DNA from: an uncultured bacterium | GTDB taxonomy: Bacteria; Bdellovibrionota_C; UBA2361; JANWWW01 | DNA length: 23,137 nucleotides | Direction: 5' to 3' | Assembly: GCA_938038205.1 (NCBI GenBank) | Contig: CALHSA010000042.1 | Location: 1-23,137 of the forward strand | Shown: piece by piece, positions 7,553 to 16,024 of the stretch | How positions within the stretch are numbered: position 1 is the first letter of the stretch | Layout of the letters: each line of letters begins with the position of its first letter | Notes under the pieces: generated by a model | What the model saw: only the letters and a program-made list of their open reading frames with translations | Database searches by the model: none | What the model was told of the DNA's origin: nothing | Translations under genes and position numbers: made by a program

Positions 7553-8829
7553 TAATTTATTTCTTTTATTATTTTTTTACTTCTAATGATAATATATAAT
7601 GCAGGACCAAATAATGCTAATGCAGCTCCAATTGGTATACCCTCAAGGCCTATTGCTACATATCCACTAATTGTTAAAATTGGACAGCTTAAGCACATGA
7701 TAATTGCTGGCTTAATAAAAGTATCAGCACCTATTGCTATGACTGCATTAGCGTGTGCGCTCTGAATGATATATACAAAACCCAAAATACATAATGGTAT
7801 AAAAACTTCTAGGCCGAGAAATCCATCATCACCTAACCAAAATGTTATAATTTCATCAGCAAACATTATTATTGGAGTTGTAAATAAAATAAATATTAAT
7901 GCAGCAAGCATAATATTAATCTTATACAGTTTTTTTACAGTTTGGTATTTTCTCTCATTATATCTAATAGCAAAGTAAGGAAACATCACCTGTGAAATGA
8001 CCAAACTTATTGTTATAATTAGCTGAATAATTTTAATAAGTGCTGAATACAGTGTTAAGGTTGATAAATCAGTAAACCTTTCAACAACAAATTGACTGAA
8101 CTGTAGTATTATAAATGAAGTAATATTGAGTATTAGTATGTTGATGCTAGCTTTAAATAATTTTAATATTTCATTAAATTGCGGCGTTTTTCTTTTTTTA
8201 TTTATTATATAATTTTTATTAAATATGTTAAATATTTTATTTGATAGTACTGCAAATACCACGCTTGATATTAAATAGACTGTTCCTAAATGATAAAAGC
8301 TATAATCATATTTCAATACAAAAATAACACCAATGAGATTGATTAGCGTCGTTATTATTCGTACTATTTTGTCCCATCCGACCTCTCCCAATCCATTTGT
8401 AAGATGTAAATTTTTTACATTATACAACTGTATCGTATAACTTATTGTTAAGAGAAGCCAGCATATCGATCCTTCAGATTCTAAGTTCTCTTTTTGCAAT
8501 ACCTTTTTTATATAAAATACATATATAAAAGTACAAATCGTTAGAGAAATTAGCGCTACTAATTTATAGCATAAATTGATATTGGCCCATTCCGTACCAT
8601 TACTCGTATTACCTGCTTTAACTGCTGCAGAAAGTCTAGTAACAACAGGCGCGAGACCAGCTTGAGCCATTGCTATTAAAGTTGAAAAACTCAAAAAAAA
8701 TATCCATAGCCCAGCTAAGTTGCTTGTTAAATAATAAAGTAGGATTGGATATATAATGATACCACAGAAACCATCAATAGCAGTACTGGAAACATGTGCT
8801 AAAAATCCAAATTTTAATTTTTTGAACAA
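7552..8829 (-). CDS. wzx: O-antigen flippase of the MATE/MOP superfamily (Wzx)
   Basis: A 425-residue polytopic membrane protein with about twelve hydrophobic segments and the N-terminal layout of polysaccharide exporters (AHVSSTAIDGFCGIIIYPILLYYL, then a Gln/Gly/Leu loop MAQAGLAPVVTRLSAA). It would flip the undecaprenyl-pyrophosphate-linked repeat unit to the periplasm. The best start is the TTG at 8829-8827 giving MFKKLKFGF; no upstream ATG is available before the neighbouring stop, 7 bp away. The immediate position after the two asc-like genes parallels Yersinia pseudotuberculosis clusters, where wzx follows the dideoxysugar genes. AT-rich like the following two genes. Confidence 0.88.
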   Translation of the reverse strand: MFKKLKFGFLAHVSSTAIDGFCGIIIYPILLYYLTSNLAGLWIFFLSFSTLIAMAQAGLAPVVTRLSAAVKAGNTSNGTEWANINLCYKLVALISLTICTFIYVFYIKKVLQKENLESEGSICWLLLTISYTIQLYNVKNLHLTNGLGEVGWDKIVRIITTLINLIGVIFVLKYDYSFYHLGTVYLISSVVFAVLSNKIFNIFNKNYIINKKRKTPQFNEILKLFKASINILILNITSFIILQFSQFVVERFTDLSTLTLYSALIKIIQLIITISLVISQVMFPYFAIRYNERKYQTVKKLYKINIMLAALIFILFTTPIIMFADEIITFWLGDDGFLGLEVFIPLCILGFVYIIQSAHANAVIAIGADTFIKPAIIMCLSCPILTISGYVAIGLEGIPIGAALALFGPALYIIIRSKKIIKEIN

Positions 8830-8836
8830 ATTTGAT

Positions 8837-9730
8837 TTATTTATGTTGATTCTGAATTCTATCCCTGATGTATGAATCTAAATCAATGGAGTGGGTCCAC
8901 CCAACTTTTCTCAATTCACGAGTGTCCGCAACAGCGTAATGTACATCAGATTTTCTGTATGGTTTTCCACCCCAATTTATATTAGTTTTCTTGCCAGTTA
9001 TTGATTCCATTAAATTTGAAAGTTCTCGTAATGTCGTTCCAGATCCAGAGCCTAGTTTAAAAGTACTACCATCATCAATTGACTTGTAATTCTCGACAAT
9101 GTGCACATAAAAATTTGCAACATCATCAACATGAATGAAATCCAAAACTTGATCACCTGGAGACAAATCTACCTTGTTAGTTGAGAACATAGAATCCTGT
9201 ATAATATCAATGATCTTCTTTTGTTTTTCATTTCCACCATAAATTGTGTAAGGTACAACTGTTACTTCTTTATAGTTATTAATCTTGCTATAGTACTTTA
9301 CAAAAAAGCGCGATGCTATTTTCGTTGCAGCGTAGAGATACGCCGGATCTAGCTGATCATCACCTCTATAGTATTCTGCAAATGTACCAGTATTAATAAA
9401 TAATTTAGTTTCACTTCCTTTAATCGAGTTTAGGACCTTACATAAAAAGAATACGTTCGAATCGATCAGTCTTTTCATAGTATCTGGATCATCCTTGGGG
9501 CTAATATAGGCCGCCAAATGAATTACAATATCAGGGCTAAATTCTTTAATCTGTTCAGTTATCTGACTACAAGGATGTGAGGCTAATACCTTTTGCGTTT
9601 TTTCATCATAAAGTGCTTTTGATCTCTCAATATCTCTTGTTAATTCCAATATCTTATGATCTTTAAGTAACAGCTTTGGCAATAAATGCCTGCCAACTAG
9701 ACCTGTTGTCCCTGTAATTAGCAATTTCAT
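8837..9730 (-). CDS. NAD-dependent epimerase/dehydratase-type SDR, probable CDP-dideoxyhexulose 4-reductase (AscF/Abe/Prt-like)
   Basis: A 297-residue extended SDR. It has TGTTGLVG (6-13) for NAD(P), the active-site Thr/Ser region FINTGTFAEY (111-120) and the catalytic pair Tyr133 and Lys137 in YAATK. In CDP-3,6-dideoxyhexose pathways a reductase of this class performs the last step, reducing the 4-keto group to give abequose, paratose or ascarylose. Because the preceding gene is an RmlC-like epimerase, the most likely product is CDP-L-ascarylose (AscF role). The start ATG is preceded by an AAGGGG stretch that can act as ribosome binding site. The stereochemistry of the product is inferred from context, not from residues. 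Confidence 0.8.
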   Translation of the reverse strand: MKLLITGTTGLVGRHLLPKLLLKDHKILELTRDIERSKALYDEKTQKVLASHPCSQITEQIKEFSPDIVIHLAAYISPKDDPDTMKRLIDSNVFFLCKVLNSIKGSETKLFINTGTFAEYYRGDDQLDPAYLYAATKIASRFFVKYYSKINNYKEVTVVPYTIYGGNEKQKKIIDIIQDSMFSTNKVDLSPGDQVLDFIHVDDVANFYVHIVENYKSIDDGSTFKLGSGSGTTLRELSNLMESITGKKTNINWGGKPYRKSDVHYAVADTRELRKVGWTHSIDLDSYIRDRIQNQHK

Positions 9731-9758
9731 CCCCTTACAATATCATTAGGTTCATTTC

Positions 9759-10295
9759 TTAGAATGGACTAGAAAATTCATCTAATGTTAAGAATGACTT
9801 ATCTCTACAAGAAGTTATAGGATTTGTAACACCCCAATCATAACCAAAGGAATCAAAACGTATCCCAGAGTCATTCTGAGGGCTGTACTCAGTTGCAACA
9901 TTATATACTGTAGTTGTGTTATCTTCCAAAGACTTGAACCCATGAGCCATACCTTTAGGTATAAAAATTGATTTTTTATTTTCTGCAGATAGCTCTATAT
10001 CAATGTAATTACAGTAAGTTGATGATTCTTTCCTTAAATCGATAACAACATCTTTTATAGATCCACTGGTAACATAAACTAACTTTTCATGATCATGAGG
10101 AGGTATTTGAAAGTGCATACCTCTTATTACATCTTTTTTATTGTTAGAGTAATAGGATTCTCTTATCTCAAAATTTACCCCCATCTTGCAAAATTCATTT
10201 TTATGAAATGTTTTTACAAAAAGCCCACGATCATCCACAGAATTAAAATTTTCAATAAGGTGAAGACCCTCGAAATGTAGAGATTTGAATGTCAC
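9759..10295 (-). CDS. RmlC-like sugar epimerase, probable CDP-3,6-dideoxy-4-hexulose 5-epimerase (AscE-like)
   Basis: A 178-residue cupin of the dTDP-4-dehydrorhamnose 3,5-epimerase family. The core is complete: DDRGLFVKTF, IRGMHFQ with catalytic base His61, LVYVTSGSIKDVVIDLR, IPKGMAHGF and catalytic acid Tyr131 in TVYNVATEYS. The start is a GTG at 10295-10293, 5 bp after the ddhC stop. No other rml gene is present, so dTDP-rhamnose synthesis is unlikely; next to ddhABCD the expected substrate is CDP-3,6-dideoxy-4-hexulose, inverted at C5 to the L-series as AscE does in ascarylose synthesis. A 3,5-epimerase working on another keto-sugar is the alternative. Family assignment is firm, substrate is inferred. 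Confidence 0.85.
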   Translation of the reverse strand: MTFKSLHFEGLHLIENFNSVDDRGLFVKTFHKNEFCKMGVNFEIRESYYSNNKKDVIRGMHFQIPPHDHEKLVYVTSGSIKDVVIDLRKESSTYCNYIDIELSAENKKSIFIPKGMAHGFKSLEDNTTTVYNVATEYSPQNDSGIRFDSFGYDWGVTNPITSCRDKSFLTLDEFSSPF

Positions 10296-10300
10296 GAATT

Positions 10301-11629
10301 CTAAAAATTTAAACCAAAAAATTCTTCTAATTTTTCAGTAATGTAATCGTAATGTTCTTCATCTAAATACGGTTGAACTCCTAACCAGAATGTATAGTTC
10401 ATAGTTTTTTCAGTATTACTTAAATCTCCGACCACTCGATATTTCACATCTTTGAAATATGGCTGCTTAATTAAATTGCCAGCAAAAAGCAAACGGGAAC
10501 CAATTTTATTCTCATCCAAGTAACGCGTAAGCTCAACCCTACTAACTCCTGCAGATTCTTTTAATGTTAGGGGAAAACCAAACCATGAAGGATTGCTATT
10601 CGGAGTTGCTTCAGGTAATTCAAAAAAGTCTGTTAGTCCTTTTAACTTGTCATAAAAGTAACTGAAGTTTTCTCTTCTTTTTTGTATGAAAAATTCAAGC
10701 TTATCTAATTGCGCCAAGCCACAAGCTGCTTGCATATCTGATATTTTTAAATTGTATCCTGAATGTGAATAAACATATTTATGGTCGTAACCAAAGGGTA
10801 ATTCTCCATGCTGCTGCCCAAATCTACATCCGCAGGTGTTGTCACAACCGGGTGGGCAATAACAGTCTCTTCCCCAGTCTCTAAAGGACTCTGAAATCAT
10901 TTTTAGTTTCATACTATTCATGAAGACTGCGCCACCTTCCCCCATAGTCATATGATGAGCAGGGTAAAAGCTCAAAGTCCCAATATCACCAAAAGTGCCG
11001 CATTTCTTCCCATTATATTCTGCTCCTAACGCATCACATGTATCCTCAATGAGCCACAAGTTATATTTGTCGCACAAATCTTTAATTTTTTCCACATTGA
11101 AAGGATTCCCCAAAGCATGGGCCAACATTATTGCCTTTGTTTTTGAAGTAATCGCTGCTTCTACCAAATCTGCATTTACATTATGGGTACTAATGTCTAC
11201 ATCAACAAATACGGGTACTGCACCAAACTGAATGATAGGATTCACGGTTGTCGGAAAACCTGCAGCTACCCCTATGACCTCGTCACCAGCTTGTATGGCT
11301 CTGTCTCCTAGTTTAGGCGAAGTTAAGGTGCTGAAAGCTACCAAATTTGCAGAAGAACCCGAATTTACTGTTAAACAAAAATTAACTCCTAAAAATTCAG
11401 CTAATTTTTCCTCGAATTTTTTATTAAACCTTCCAGTTGTTAACCAAGCATCCAATGATGCAGAGACCATATTTTGCAATTCATGCTCACCCAAAAGTTT
11501 TCCAGATGGAGGTATAACAGTCTCTCCAGGAACAAACTTTTTGGGAGCATACTGAATGCTTGCATATTCTTTAACAAGATCTGAAATCTTATTTCTAATA
11601 TCTGATAATTTTTCTTGTGAACTGACCAT
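10301..11629 (-). CDS. ddhC: CDP-4-keto-6-deoxyglucose 3-dehydrase (DdhC/RfbH/AscC, E1)
   Basis: A 442-residue PMP-dependent [2Fe-2S] dehydrase that removes the C3 hydroxyl of CDP-4-keto-6-deoxyglucose together with the DdhD reductase. Two diagnostic features are visible. First, the PLP lysine of the DegT/aminotransferase fold is replaced by histidine: YPAHHMTMGEGG with His225, matching His220 of Yersinia E1. Second, the iron-sulfur ligands have the spacing C198-x57-C256-x1-C258-x7-C266, exactly the E1 pattern, within the Cys-rich segment CYCPPGCDNTCGC. Length is typical. It starts at an ATG 3 bp after the ddhB stop. The combination separates it clearly from ordinary sugar aminotransferases. 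Confidence 0.97.
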   Translation of the reverse strand: MVSSQEKLSDIRNKISDLVKEYASIQYAPKKFVPGETVIPPSGKLLGEHELQNMVSASLDAWLTTGRFNKKFEEKLAEFLGVNFCLTVNSGSSANLVAFSTLTSPKLGDRAIQAGDEVIGVAAGFPTTVNPIIQFGAVPVFVDVDISTHNVNADLVEAAITSKTKAIMLAHALGNPFNVEKIKDLCDKYNLWLIEDTCDALGAEYNGKKCGTFGDIGTLSFYPAHHMTMGEGGAVFMNSMKLKMISESFRDWGRDCYCPPGCDNTCGCRFGQQHGELPFGYDHKYVYSHSGYNLKISDMQAACGLAQLDKLEFFIQKRRENFSYFYDKLKGLTDFFELPEATPNSNPSWFGFPLTLKESAGVSRVELTRYLDENKIGSRLLFAGNLIKQPYFKDVKYRVVGDLSNTEKTMNYTFWLGVQPYLDEEHYDYITEKLEEFFGLNF

Positions 11630-11632
11630 ATT

Positions 11633-12709
11633 CTAATTTGATGTATACCTCTTAATTTCCTCTAGACAAACCTCTTGCATATTTTCTTTTTTTAGGTATT
11701 TGCGATGCCATTCAACAATTGTCTCTAATGTTTCTGCTAATCGCCACTTAGGCTCCCATTTTAATATTTTTTTTGCTTTTGAAGTGTCCAGTTTCAAATA
11801 TCCTGCTTCGTGAGGGTTCTCATTTTGATCTACTTTCCAGCCAGCACCTTCTCCCCACTTATCTGTCATAGTATCCAAAATCCAGTTTACTGGCCTACAA
11901 TCTTCATCTAATGGTCCAAAATTCCATCCATCTGCATACTCAAACCCACGATTTGAAACCAAAGCTTGTGCCAAAACAAAATATCCAGATATAGGTTCTA
12001 AAACGTGTTGCCAGGGACGGGTTGCCGAAGGATTTCGTACAATTACGGCTTTATTATTTTCAAAAGCTCGTAATATGTCAGGGATTAATCTATCCTCTGC
12101 CCAATCTCCTCCACCAATTACATTTCCTGCTCTGGCAGATGCAAGATTTGGAGAGCATTTAGAATCAAAATATGATTGACGATATGCTGTACAGACTAAC
12201 TCTGCACATCCTTTACTGCTGCTATAAGGATCATGACCTCCCATAGGCTCATTTTCTCGATAACCCCAAACCCACTCTTTATTTTCGTAGCATTTGTCAG
12301 TGGTTACGGAAACGATTGCAATTAAACTCTTGCATGATTTTGCTGCTTCCAAGACATTAACAGTTCCCATCACATTGGTTTCATAGGTTTCGACAGGGTT
12401 TTTATATGCATATCGAACAAGGGGTTGCGCAGCCATATGTAAGACGATTTCTGGATCAAATTGTTTCATTGATTTGGTGATAGAATATAAATCTCTTACA
12501 TCTCCAATCTCATGTTCAATATTATCTGCTACATTGGCTAAGCTAAACAAATCTGGCTTTGTATTTGGTGCAAAAGCATAACCCTTGACTATTGCACCCA
12601 TCGACTGAAGCCATAGAGAAGTCCATGAACCTTTAAAACCAGTATGGCCTGTTACAAATACTTTTTTATTCTTCCAAAATTCTGAGGATACTCTTCCAAT
12701 TAATCCCAT
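11633..12709 (-). CDS. ddhB: CDP-glucose 4,6-dehydratase
   Basis: An extended SDR converting CDP-glucose to CDP-4-keto-6-deoxyglucose, the second step of the pathway. Counting from the ATG at 12709 (358 residues) it has FVTGHTGFKGSW (18-29) for NAD, TTDKCYENKEW (136-146) with the catalytic Asp-Lys pair, and Tyr162/Lys166 in PYSSSK; the ENKEWVWGYRE segment is characteristic of RfbG. A TTG three codons upstream (12718) is also in frame, but the ATG is better placed: it has GGAAG close upstream and overlaps the ddhA stop by 10 bp. It lies 3 bp from ddhC. Assignment is secure by family and by position. Confidence 0.96.
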   Translation of the reverse strand: MGLIGRVSSEFWKNKKVFVTGHTGFKGSWTSLWLQSMGAIVKGYAFAPNTKPDLFSLANVADNIEHEIGDVRDLYSITKSMKQFDPEIVLHMAAQPLVRYAYKNPVETYETNVMGTVNVLEAAKSCKSLIAIVSVTTDKCYENKEWVWGYRENEPMGGHDPYSSSKGCAELVCTAYRQSYFDSKCSPNLASARAGNVIGGGDWAEDRLIPDILRAFENNKAVIVRNPSATRPWQHVLEPISGYFVLAQALVSNRGFEYADGWNFGPLDEDCRPVNWILDTMTDKWGEGAGWKVDQNENPHEAGYLKLDTSKAKKILKWEPKWRLAETLETIVEWHRKYLKKENMQEVCLEEIKRYTSN

Positions 12710-13473
12710 AACTTCCAAGGTGCTTTATTAGATTCGTATAATTCCTGTAGTTTGGTCTTATCACGTAGTGTGTCCATTGGCTGCCAGAACCCCTCATGCT
12801 TAAACGCCATCAGCTCACCATCTTTAGCAAGTCCCTTCAAAGGTTCTTGCTCCCAAATAGTTTTATCTCCATCAATACGGGCAATAACTTTTGGAGATAA
12901 TACAAAAAAACCTCCATTAATTAGGGCCCCATCACCTTTTGGCTTTTCCTCGAAACGATTAATTTTATAAAGATCAATGTCTAATGCTCCAAATCTACCG
13001 GGCGGTAAAGTTGCTGTCAATGTTGCCAGTTTTCCATGAGCTTTATGAAATTTCAAAAGTTCATCAATGTTGATGTCTGCAACTCCGTCTCCATAAGTAA
13101 AACAGAAGGATTCTTCATCTTTGATATAGTCTTTAATTCTTCTCAATCTTCCACCAGTCATTGTTTGTTCCCCTGTATCAACGAGGGTAACTGTCCAAGG
13201 CTCAACTCTTTTTTGGTGCACTTCAATTTTATTATCTTTAATATTAAAAGTGACGTCTGACTGATGTAGAAAATAATTCGCAAAATACTCTTTAATTACA
13301 TATCCCCTATAACCACAACATATTATAAAGTCATTAATTCCATAGTGAGAATATATTTTTAATATATGCCATAAAATTGGCCTTCCCCCAATTTCTACCA
13401 TTGGCTTCGGTTTTGAAACGGTTTGTTCAGACAGTCGAGTTCCTAAACCACCTGCTAAGATAACTGCTTTCAT
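12700..13473 (-). CDS. ddhA: Glucose-1-phosphate cytidylyltransferase
   Basis: This 257-residue nucleotidyltransferase makes CDP-glucose from glucose-1-phosphate and CTP, the entry step to CDP-dideoxysugars. It shows LAGGLGTRLSEQTVSKPKPM (6-25) with the catalytic Arg and Lys, and the metal-binding TYGDGVAD at 126-133. The SEQT-x2-KPKPM wording and the length are those of RfbF/DdhA and not of dTDP-glucose synthase RmlA (about 290 residues). It starts 10 bp after ddhD and overlaps ddhB, keeping the ddhD-A-B-C order known from Yersinia. Confidence 0.97.
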   Translation of the reverse strand: MKAVILAGGLGTRLSEQTVSKPKPMVEIGGRPILWHILKIYSHYGINDFIICCGYRGYVIKEYFANYFLHQSDVTFNIKDNKIEVHQKRVEPWTVTLVDTGEQTMTGGRLRRIKDYIKDEESFCFTYGDGVADINIDELLKFHKAHGKLATLTATLPPGRFGALDIDLYKINRFEEKPKGDGALINGGFFVLSPKVIARIDGDKTIWEQEPLKGLAKDGELMAFKHEGFWQPMDTLRDKTKLQELYESNKAPWKLWD

Positions 13474-13483
13474 TTATTATAGT

Positions 13484-14470
13484 TTAATTGGATTGGATAA
13501 AAGCGTCAGCGAAAAAATGGTCAGCCTCCAACCCGTTTGATGTTAATTTTTCTCTCGCGGCAAAAATCATTTCACTGGAGCCACAGGCATAGACTTGAGA
13601 TTTTGCTAAATTAATTCCTTTTCTGAGTACAGCATCTTGAACATAGCCATATTCATCAACATTGTTATTCCGTTCTCTAGATGTTACCGGAATATATTTA
13701 ATATTTTCTAATCCAATATTGTCTGGTTTCCAAAAAAAATCATCACTATATCGAGCACCGTTAAATATCCAAAAATTTTTTTTAACTATCTTGTCATTAT
13801 TTGTTTTTAAATTCTCCAAGATAGCTTTAATAGGAGCAATACCTGTTCCAGTTCCAAGAAAAATGATATTTTCTTTGGTAGATTCACGCAAAAAAAATGT
13901 ACCTAAAGGACCTTCGATTCTTAGCAGATCGTTTATTTTTGCATTATTGAACCAGTAATCGCTCATTAAACCACCTTCATATTTTTTTATGAAAAACTGC
14001 AATTTCCCAGACCCATCAAATGAATTAGCCACCGAATAACTTCTTTTAATTTTTCCTTTAAAAATATTTACATACTGCCCCGAAGTATAATTGAAATTAG
14101 ATGAAGGAGGTAGCCTTAATCTAATTTCAATGATCTCATTGTTAATTTTACTTAGAAGATCGATTTTTGCAGGTATAATTTTCTTTTCATAAAATGGAAT
14201 GTTTACCAAATCTTGGACATCTAGCACAATGTCTGAGATGGGTATTGCATTGCAAGATAATGTGATGTTTTTTGATTTTTCTTCCGAAGATATTACAAAA
14301 TCTTCGACTCGGTCTTTTACTTTACCTTCGATAACTTGAACAACACAACTCCTGCAACGAGCGTTCAGACAGGAATGCTCCAAGGTGATATTATTACACT
14401 TGGCGGCCTCATAAATTGTTTGATTTTCATCACATTTAAAACTTTTGCCATCTCTAAGTGTTATTTTCAT
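13484..14470 (-). CDS. ddhD: CDP-6-deoxy-delta-3,4-glucoseen reductase (DdhD/AscD, E3)
   Basis: A 328-residue iron-sulfur flavoprotein that passes electrons from NADH through FAD and a plant-type [2Fe-2S] cluster to the DdhC dehydrase. The N-terminal ferredoxin domain has Cys34-x4-Cys39-x2-Cys42-x30-Cys73. The FAD domain shows GQYV (131-134) and RSYSVAN (143-149), and the NAD domain shows LGTGTGIAPIKA (205-216), with VYACGSSEM near the C-terminus. This domain order (ferredoxin first) is that of AscD. General ferredoxin-NAD reductases of aromatic oxygenases look alike, but neighbouring ddhABC settles the role. The start ATG is 7 bp from the end of the gmhB-like remnant. Confidence 0.95.
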   Translation of the reverse strand: MKITLRDGKSFKCDENQTIYEAAKCNNITLEHSCLNARCRSCVVQVIEGKVKDRVEDFVISSEEKSKNITLSCNAIPISDIVLDVQDLVNIPFYEKKIIPAKIDLLSKINNEIIEIRLRLPPSSNFNYTSGQYVNIFKGKIKRSYSVANSFDGSGKLQFFIKKYEGGLMSDYWFNNAKINDLLRIEGPLGTFFLRESTKENIIFLGTGTGIAPIKAILENLKTNNDKIVKKNFWIFNGARYSDDFFWKPDNIGLENIKYIPVTSRERNNNVDEYGYVQDAVLRKGINLAKSQVYACGSSEMIFAAREKLTSNGLEADHFFADAFIQSN

Positions 14471-14476
14471 TAATAA

Positions 14477-14908
14477 TTATAATTTAAAAGGCCATGAATT
14501 TGCTAAACTTTTATTAATTTTTTTATTCCAGCAAGTCTACCAGCCTCAATGTCGCTATCCTTGTCACCAAATAAAACACATAGAGATAAGTTCAAATTGA
14601 ATTCTTTTTCAGCTTTTAGAATCATACCAGGTTTAGGTTTTCTACAAGAACAATCAGAATAGCTTGGGTGATGTGGACAATGAAAAACTTTGGTAATATT
14701 GATAGATTTTTTTTTGAATTCTCCCAACATCCAAGAAGTCAGATCTTCGTATTGTTTTTCAGTATACATTTTTTTTGCTATACCAGCTTGATTGGTTATG
14801 ATTATAATGAAATAACCATAATCTTGATAAAATTCAAACCTCAAATATACTCTCAATAAATTCAAAGTCAGAAATTAAAGGAGCTTTGGATCTAATTATG
14901 TTTCTCAT
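14477..14908 (-). pseudogene. Decayed GmhB-like HAD heptose-bisphosphate phosphatase
   Basis: Three frames together spell a GmhB-type (D,D-heptose 1,7-bisphosphate 7-phosphatase) protein. Frame one, from the ATG at 14908, reads MRNIIRSKAPLI then SDFEFIESIFEV and stops. Frame two continues with FYQDYGYFIIIITNQAGIAKK, through TSWMLGEFKKK, the zinc-binding-type CPHHPSYSDCSCRKPKPGM, and the motif GDKDSDIEAGRLAGIKK, then stops at 14503. Frame three adds NKSLANSWPFKL and stops at 14477-14479; the switch lies in an A7 run. GmhB proteins have one continuous frame of about 175 residues beginning with a catalytic DRDG motif. Here that motif is missing and the upstream sequence holds only a poor echo of it. 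Two frameshifts plus loss of the nucleophile mean it cannot be active. Homopolymer sequencing error could explain the second shift but not the lost N-terminus. Confidence 0.8.
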
Positions 14909-14970
14909 ACTTATTGAGCAAAAATACTAAGGAATGTAAAACTGTTACATGAGCAGAAAAAAGACTTTTT

Positions 14971-16023
14971 TTATTGCTCATTTAAAAAATAATCATACAT
15001 CCATGATTTAAACTCATCGTCTGGAGTTATGAGATGTTTCTTAATTGATCCAATTCCTTCATTCAAAATTAAGCCAAGTTTATTCCCAACATTTTTTTTA
15101 TCTTTGGATAAAGCTCTCATTAGCAAATGCACGTCTAAATTTTTAATACTATACCCATTCCATATAAGTTCTAGTAGTTCTCTTATTTTCCTCCTTGTTG
15201 ATTCATCAATGAGATTCATTCTCACTGAGATATAGTTTGCAATATCCATTCCAAAGCTAACTGCTATTCCGTGAGGTATTTGATATTCAGTTAGTGATTC
15301 TATAGCATGACCAAAAGAATGCCCATAGTTAAAAACCTGTCTTTCATTCTGATCAAACTCATCAATTTCAATGTAGCGCTTTTTTATTTCAAGGCTTCTT
15401 CTAAGTATTTTTAATAGAGGCCCCTTTTCGTTTGTTGAAGAAACATAATTTTCTTTAAACATATTAAAATCCGACTCTCCTGATACTATGAAATAATGTA
15501 ACATTTCGCCTAGACCTGATTGCAGTTCTTTATATTCCAATGAATTAAGGAAAACAGTGTCTATAAATATTTTCTGAGGTGGATAAAATCCACCAACTAG
15601 ATTTTTATATTTACCAAAATTTATTGAAGTTTTACTTCCAATGCAGCTATCCCCTTGGGCCAAAAGACTAGTTGGAATATAGAGCCACTTAACTCCTCGG
15701 TAAAGAATTGAAGCGATGAATGCGGCACAATCTTGGGTAATACCCCCACCCACAGCTATGATGCGATGATTTTTCTTAAATTTTGCCTTAATTAATCGAT
15801 CAATTAAAAGTTCTATGCTTTTGTAACTTTTTTGATTCTCACTGGCATCAATACGAATTATCCTATTCTCTTTAATACTACTAAAGAGCTTTTGACCATA
15901 TATTTTAAATATATTATCGTCTACGATAAAGACGTCATCAGATTTGACTTCAATTCTTAGAGCTTCAACAATATCATCTACAAACTCTACTTCATAATTA
16001 TTGATTTGGGATTTTATTTCCAT
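14971..16023 (-). CDS. AroB-like sugar-phosphate cyclase (3-dehydroquinate synthase superfamily)
   Basis: A protein of 350 residues from the ATG at 16023, which leaves a 1-bp gap to the SDR stop; in-frame ATG at 16047 and TTG at 16050 are alternatives. NAD binding AVGGGITQD lies at 90-98. DHQ-synthase active-site residues are mostly kept: Lys131 (GSKT), Lys140-Asn141 (YKN), Glu173, Arg228, Asn232, His235, His239 (NYGHSFGHAIE) and His251, so the metal triad Glu/His/His is intact. The lysine three residues after the metal-binding Glu (Lys197 of Aspergillus DHQS) is His176 here (GEMLHYF). The SINFGKYKN wording also differs from housekeeping AroB (usually KTGVN). It probably cyclises a phosphorylated C7 (or other) ketose to a carbocycle for the polysaccharide, not for shikimate. 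Product unknown. Confidence 0.85.
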   Translation of the reverse strand: MEIKSQINNYEVEFVDDIVEALRIEVKSDDVFIVDDNIFKIYGQKLFSSIKENRIIRIDASENQKSYKSIELLIDRLIKAKFKKNHRIIAVGGGITQDCAAFIASILYRGVKWLYIPTSLLAQGDSCIGSKTSINFGKYKNLVGGFYPPQKIFIDTVFLNSLEYKELQSGLGEMLHYFIVSGESDFNMFKENYVSSTNEKGPLLKILRRSLEIKKRYIEIDEFDQNERQVFNYGHSFGHAIESLTEYQIPHGIAVSFGMDIANYISVRMNLIDESTRRKIRELLELIWNGYSIKNLDVHLLMRALSKDKKNVGNKLGLILNEGIGSIKKHLITPDDEFKSWMYDYFLNEQ

Positions 16024-16024
16024 T

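Noticed and set aside
9759-10295. dTDP-rhamnose synthesis, suggested by the RmlC-like gene
   Set aside because: No rmlA, rmlB or rmlD is present; every neighbour belongs to the CDP-dideoxyhexose route.
10301-11629. DegT/DnrJ sugar aminotransferase
   Set aside because: The PLP lysine is replaced by His225 and the four iron-sulfur cysteines have the DdhC spacing.
12752-13260. Plus-strand open frames inside ddhA, and similar ones within other minus-strand genes
   Set aside because: They lie opposite well-conserved genes and show no family motifs; they are shadows of the real coding strand.
14503-14865. A real 120-residue HAD protein from a TTG start
   Set aside because: It lacks the N-terminal nucleophile motif, and the sequence before and after in other frames continues a normal GmhB-like protein, so it is a fragment of a pseudogene.
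14971-16023. Housekeeping 3-dehydroquinate synthase AroB
   Set aside because: Place in a polysaccharide operon, a His in place of a conserved active-site Lys, and the SINFGKYKN wording argue against it, though not absolutely.
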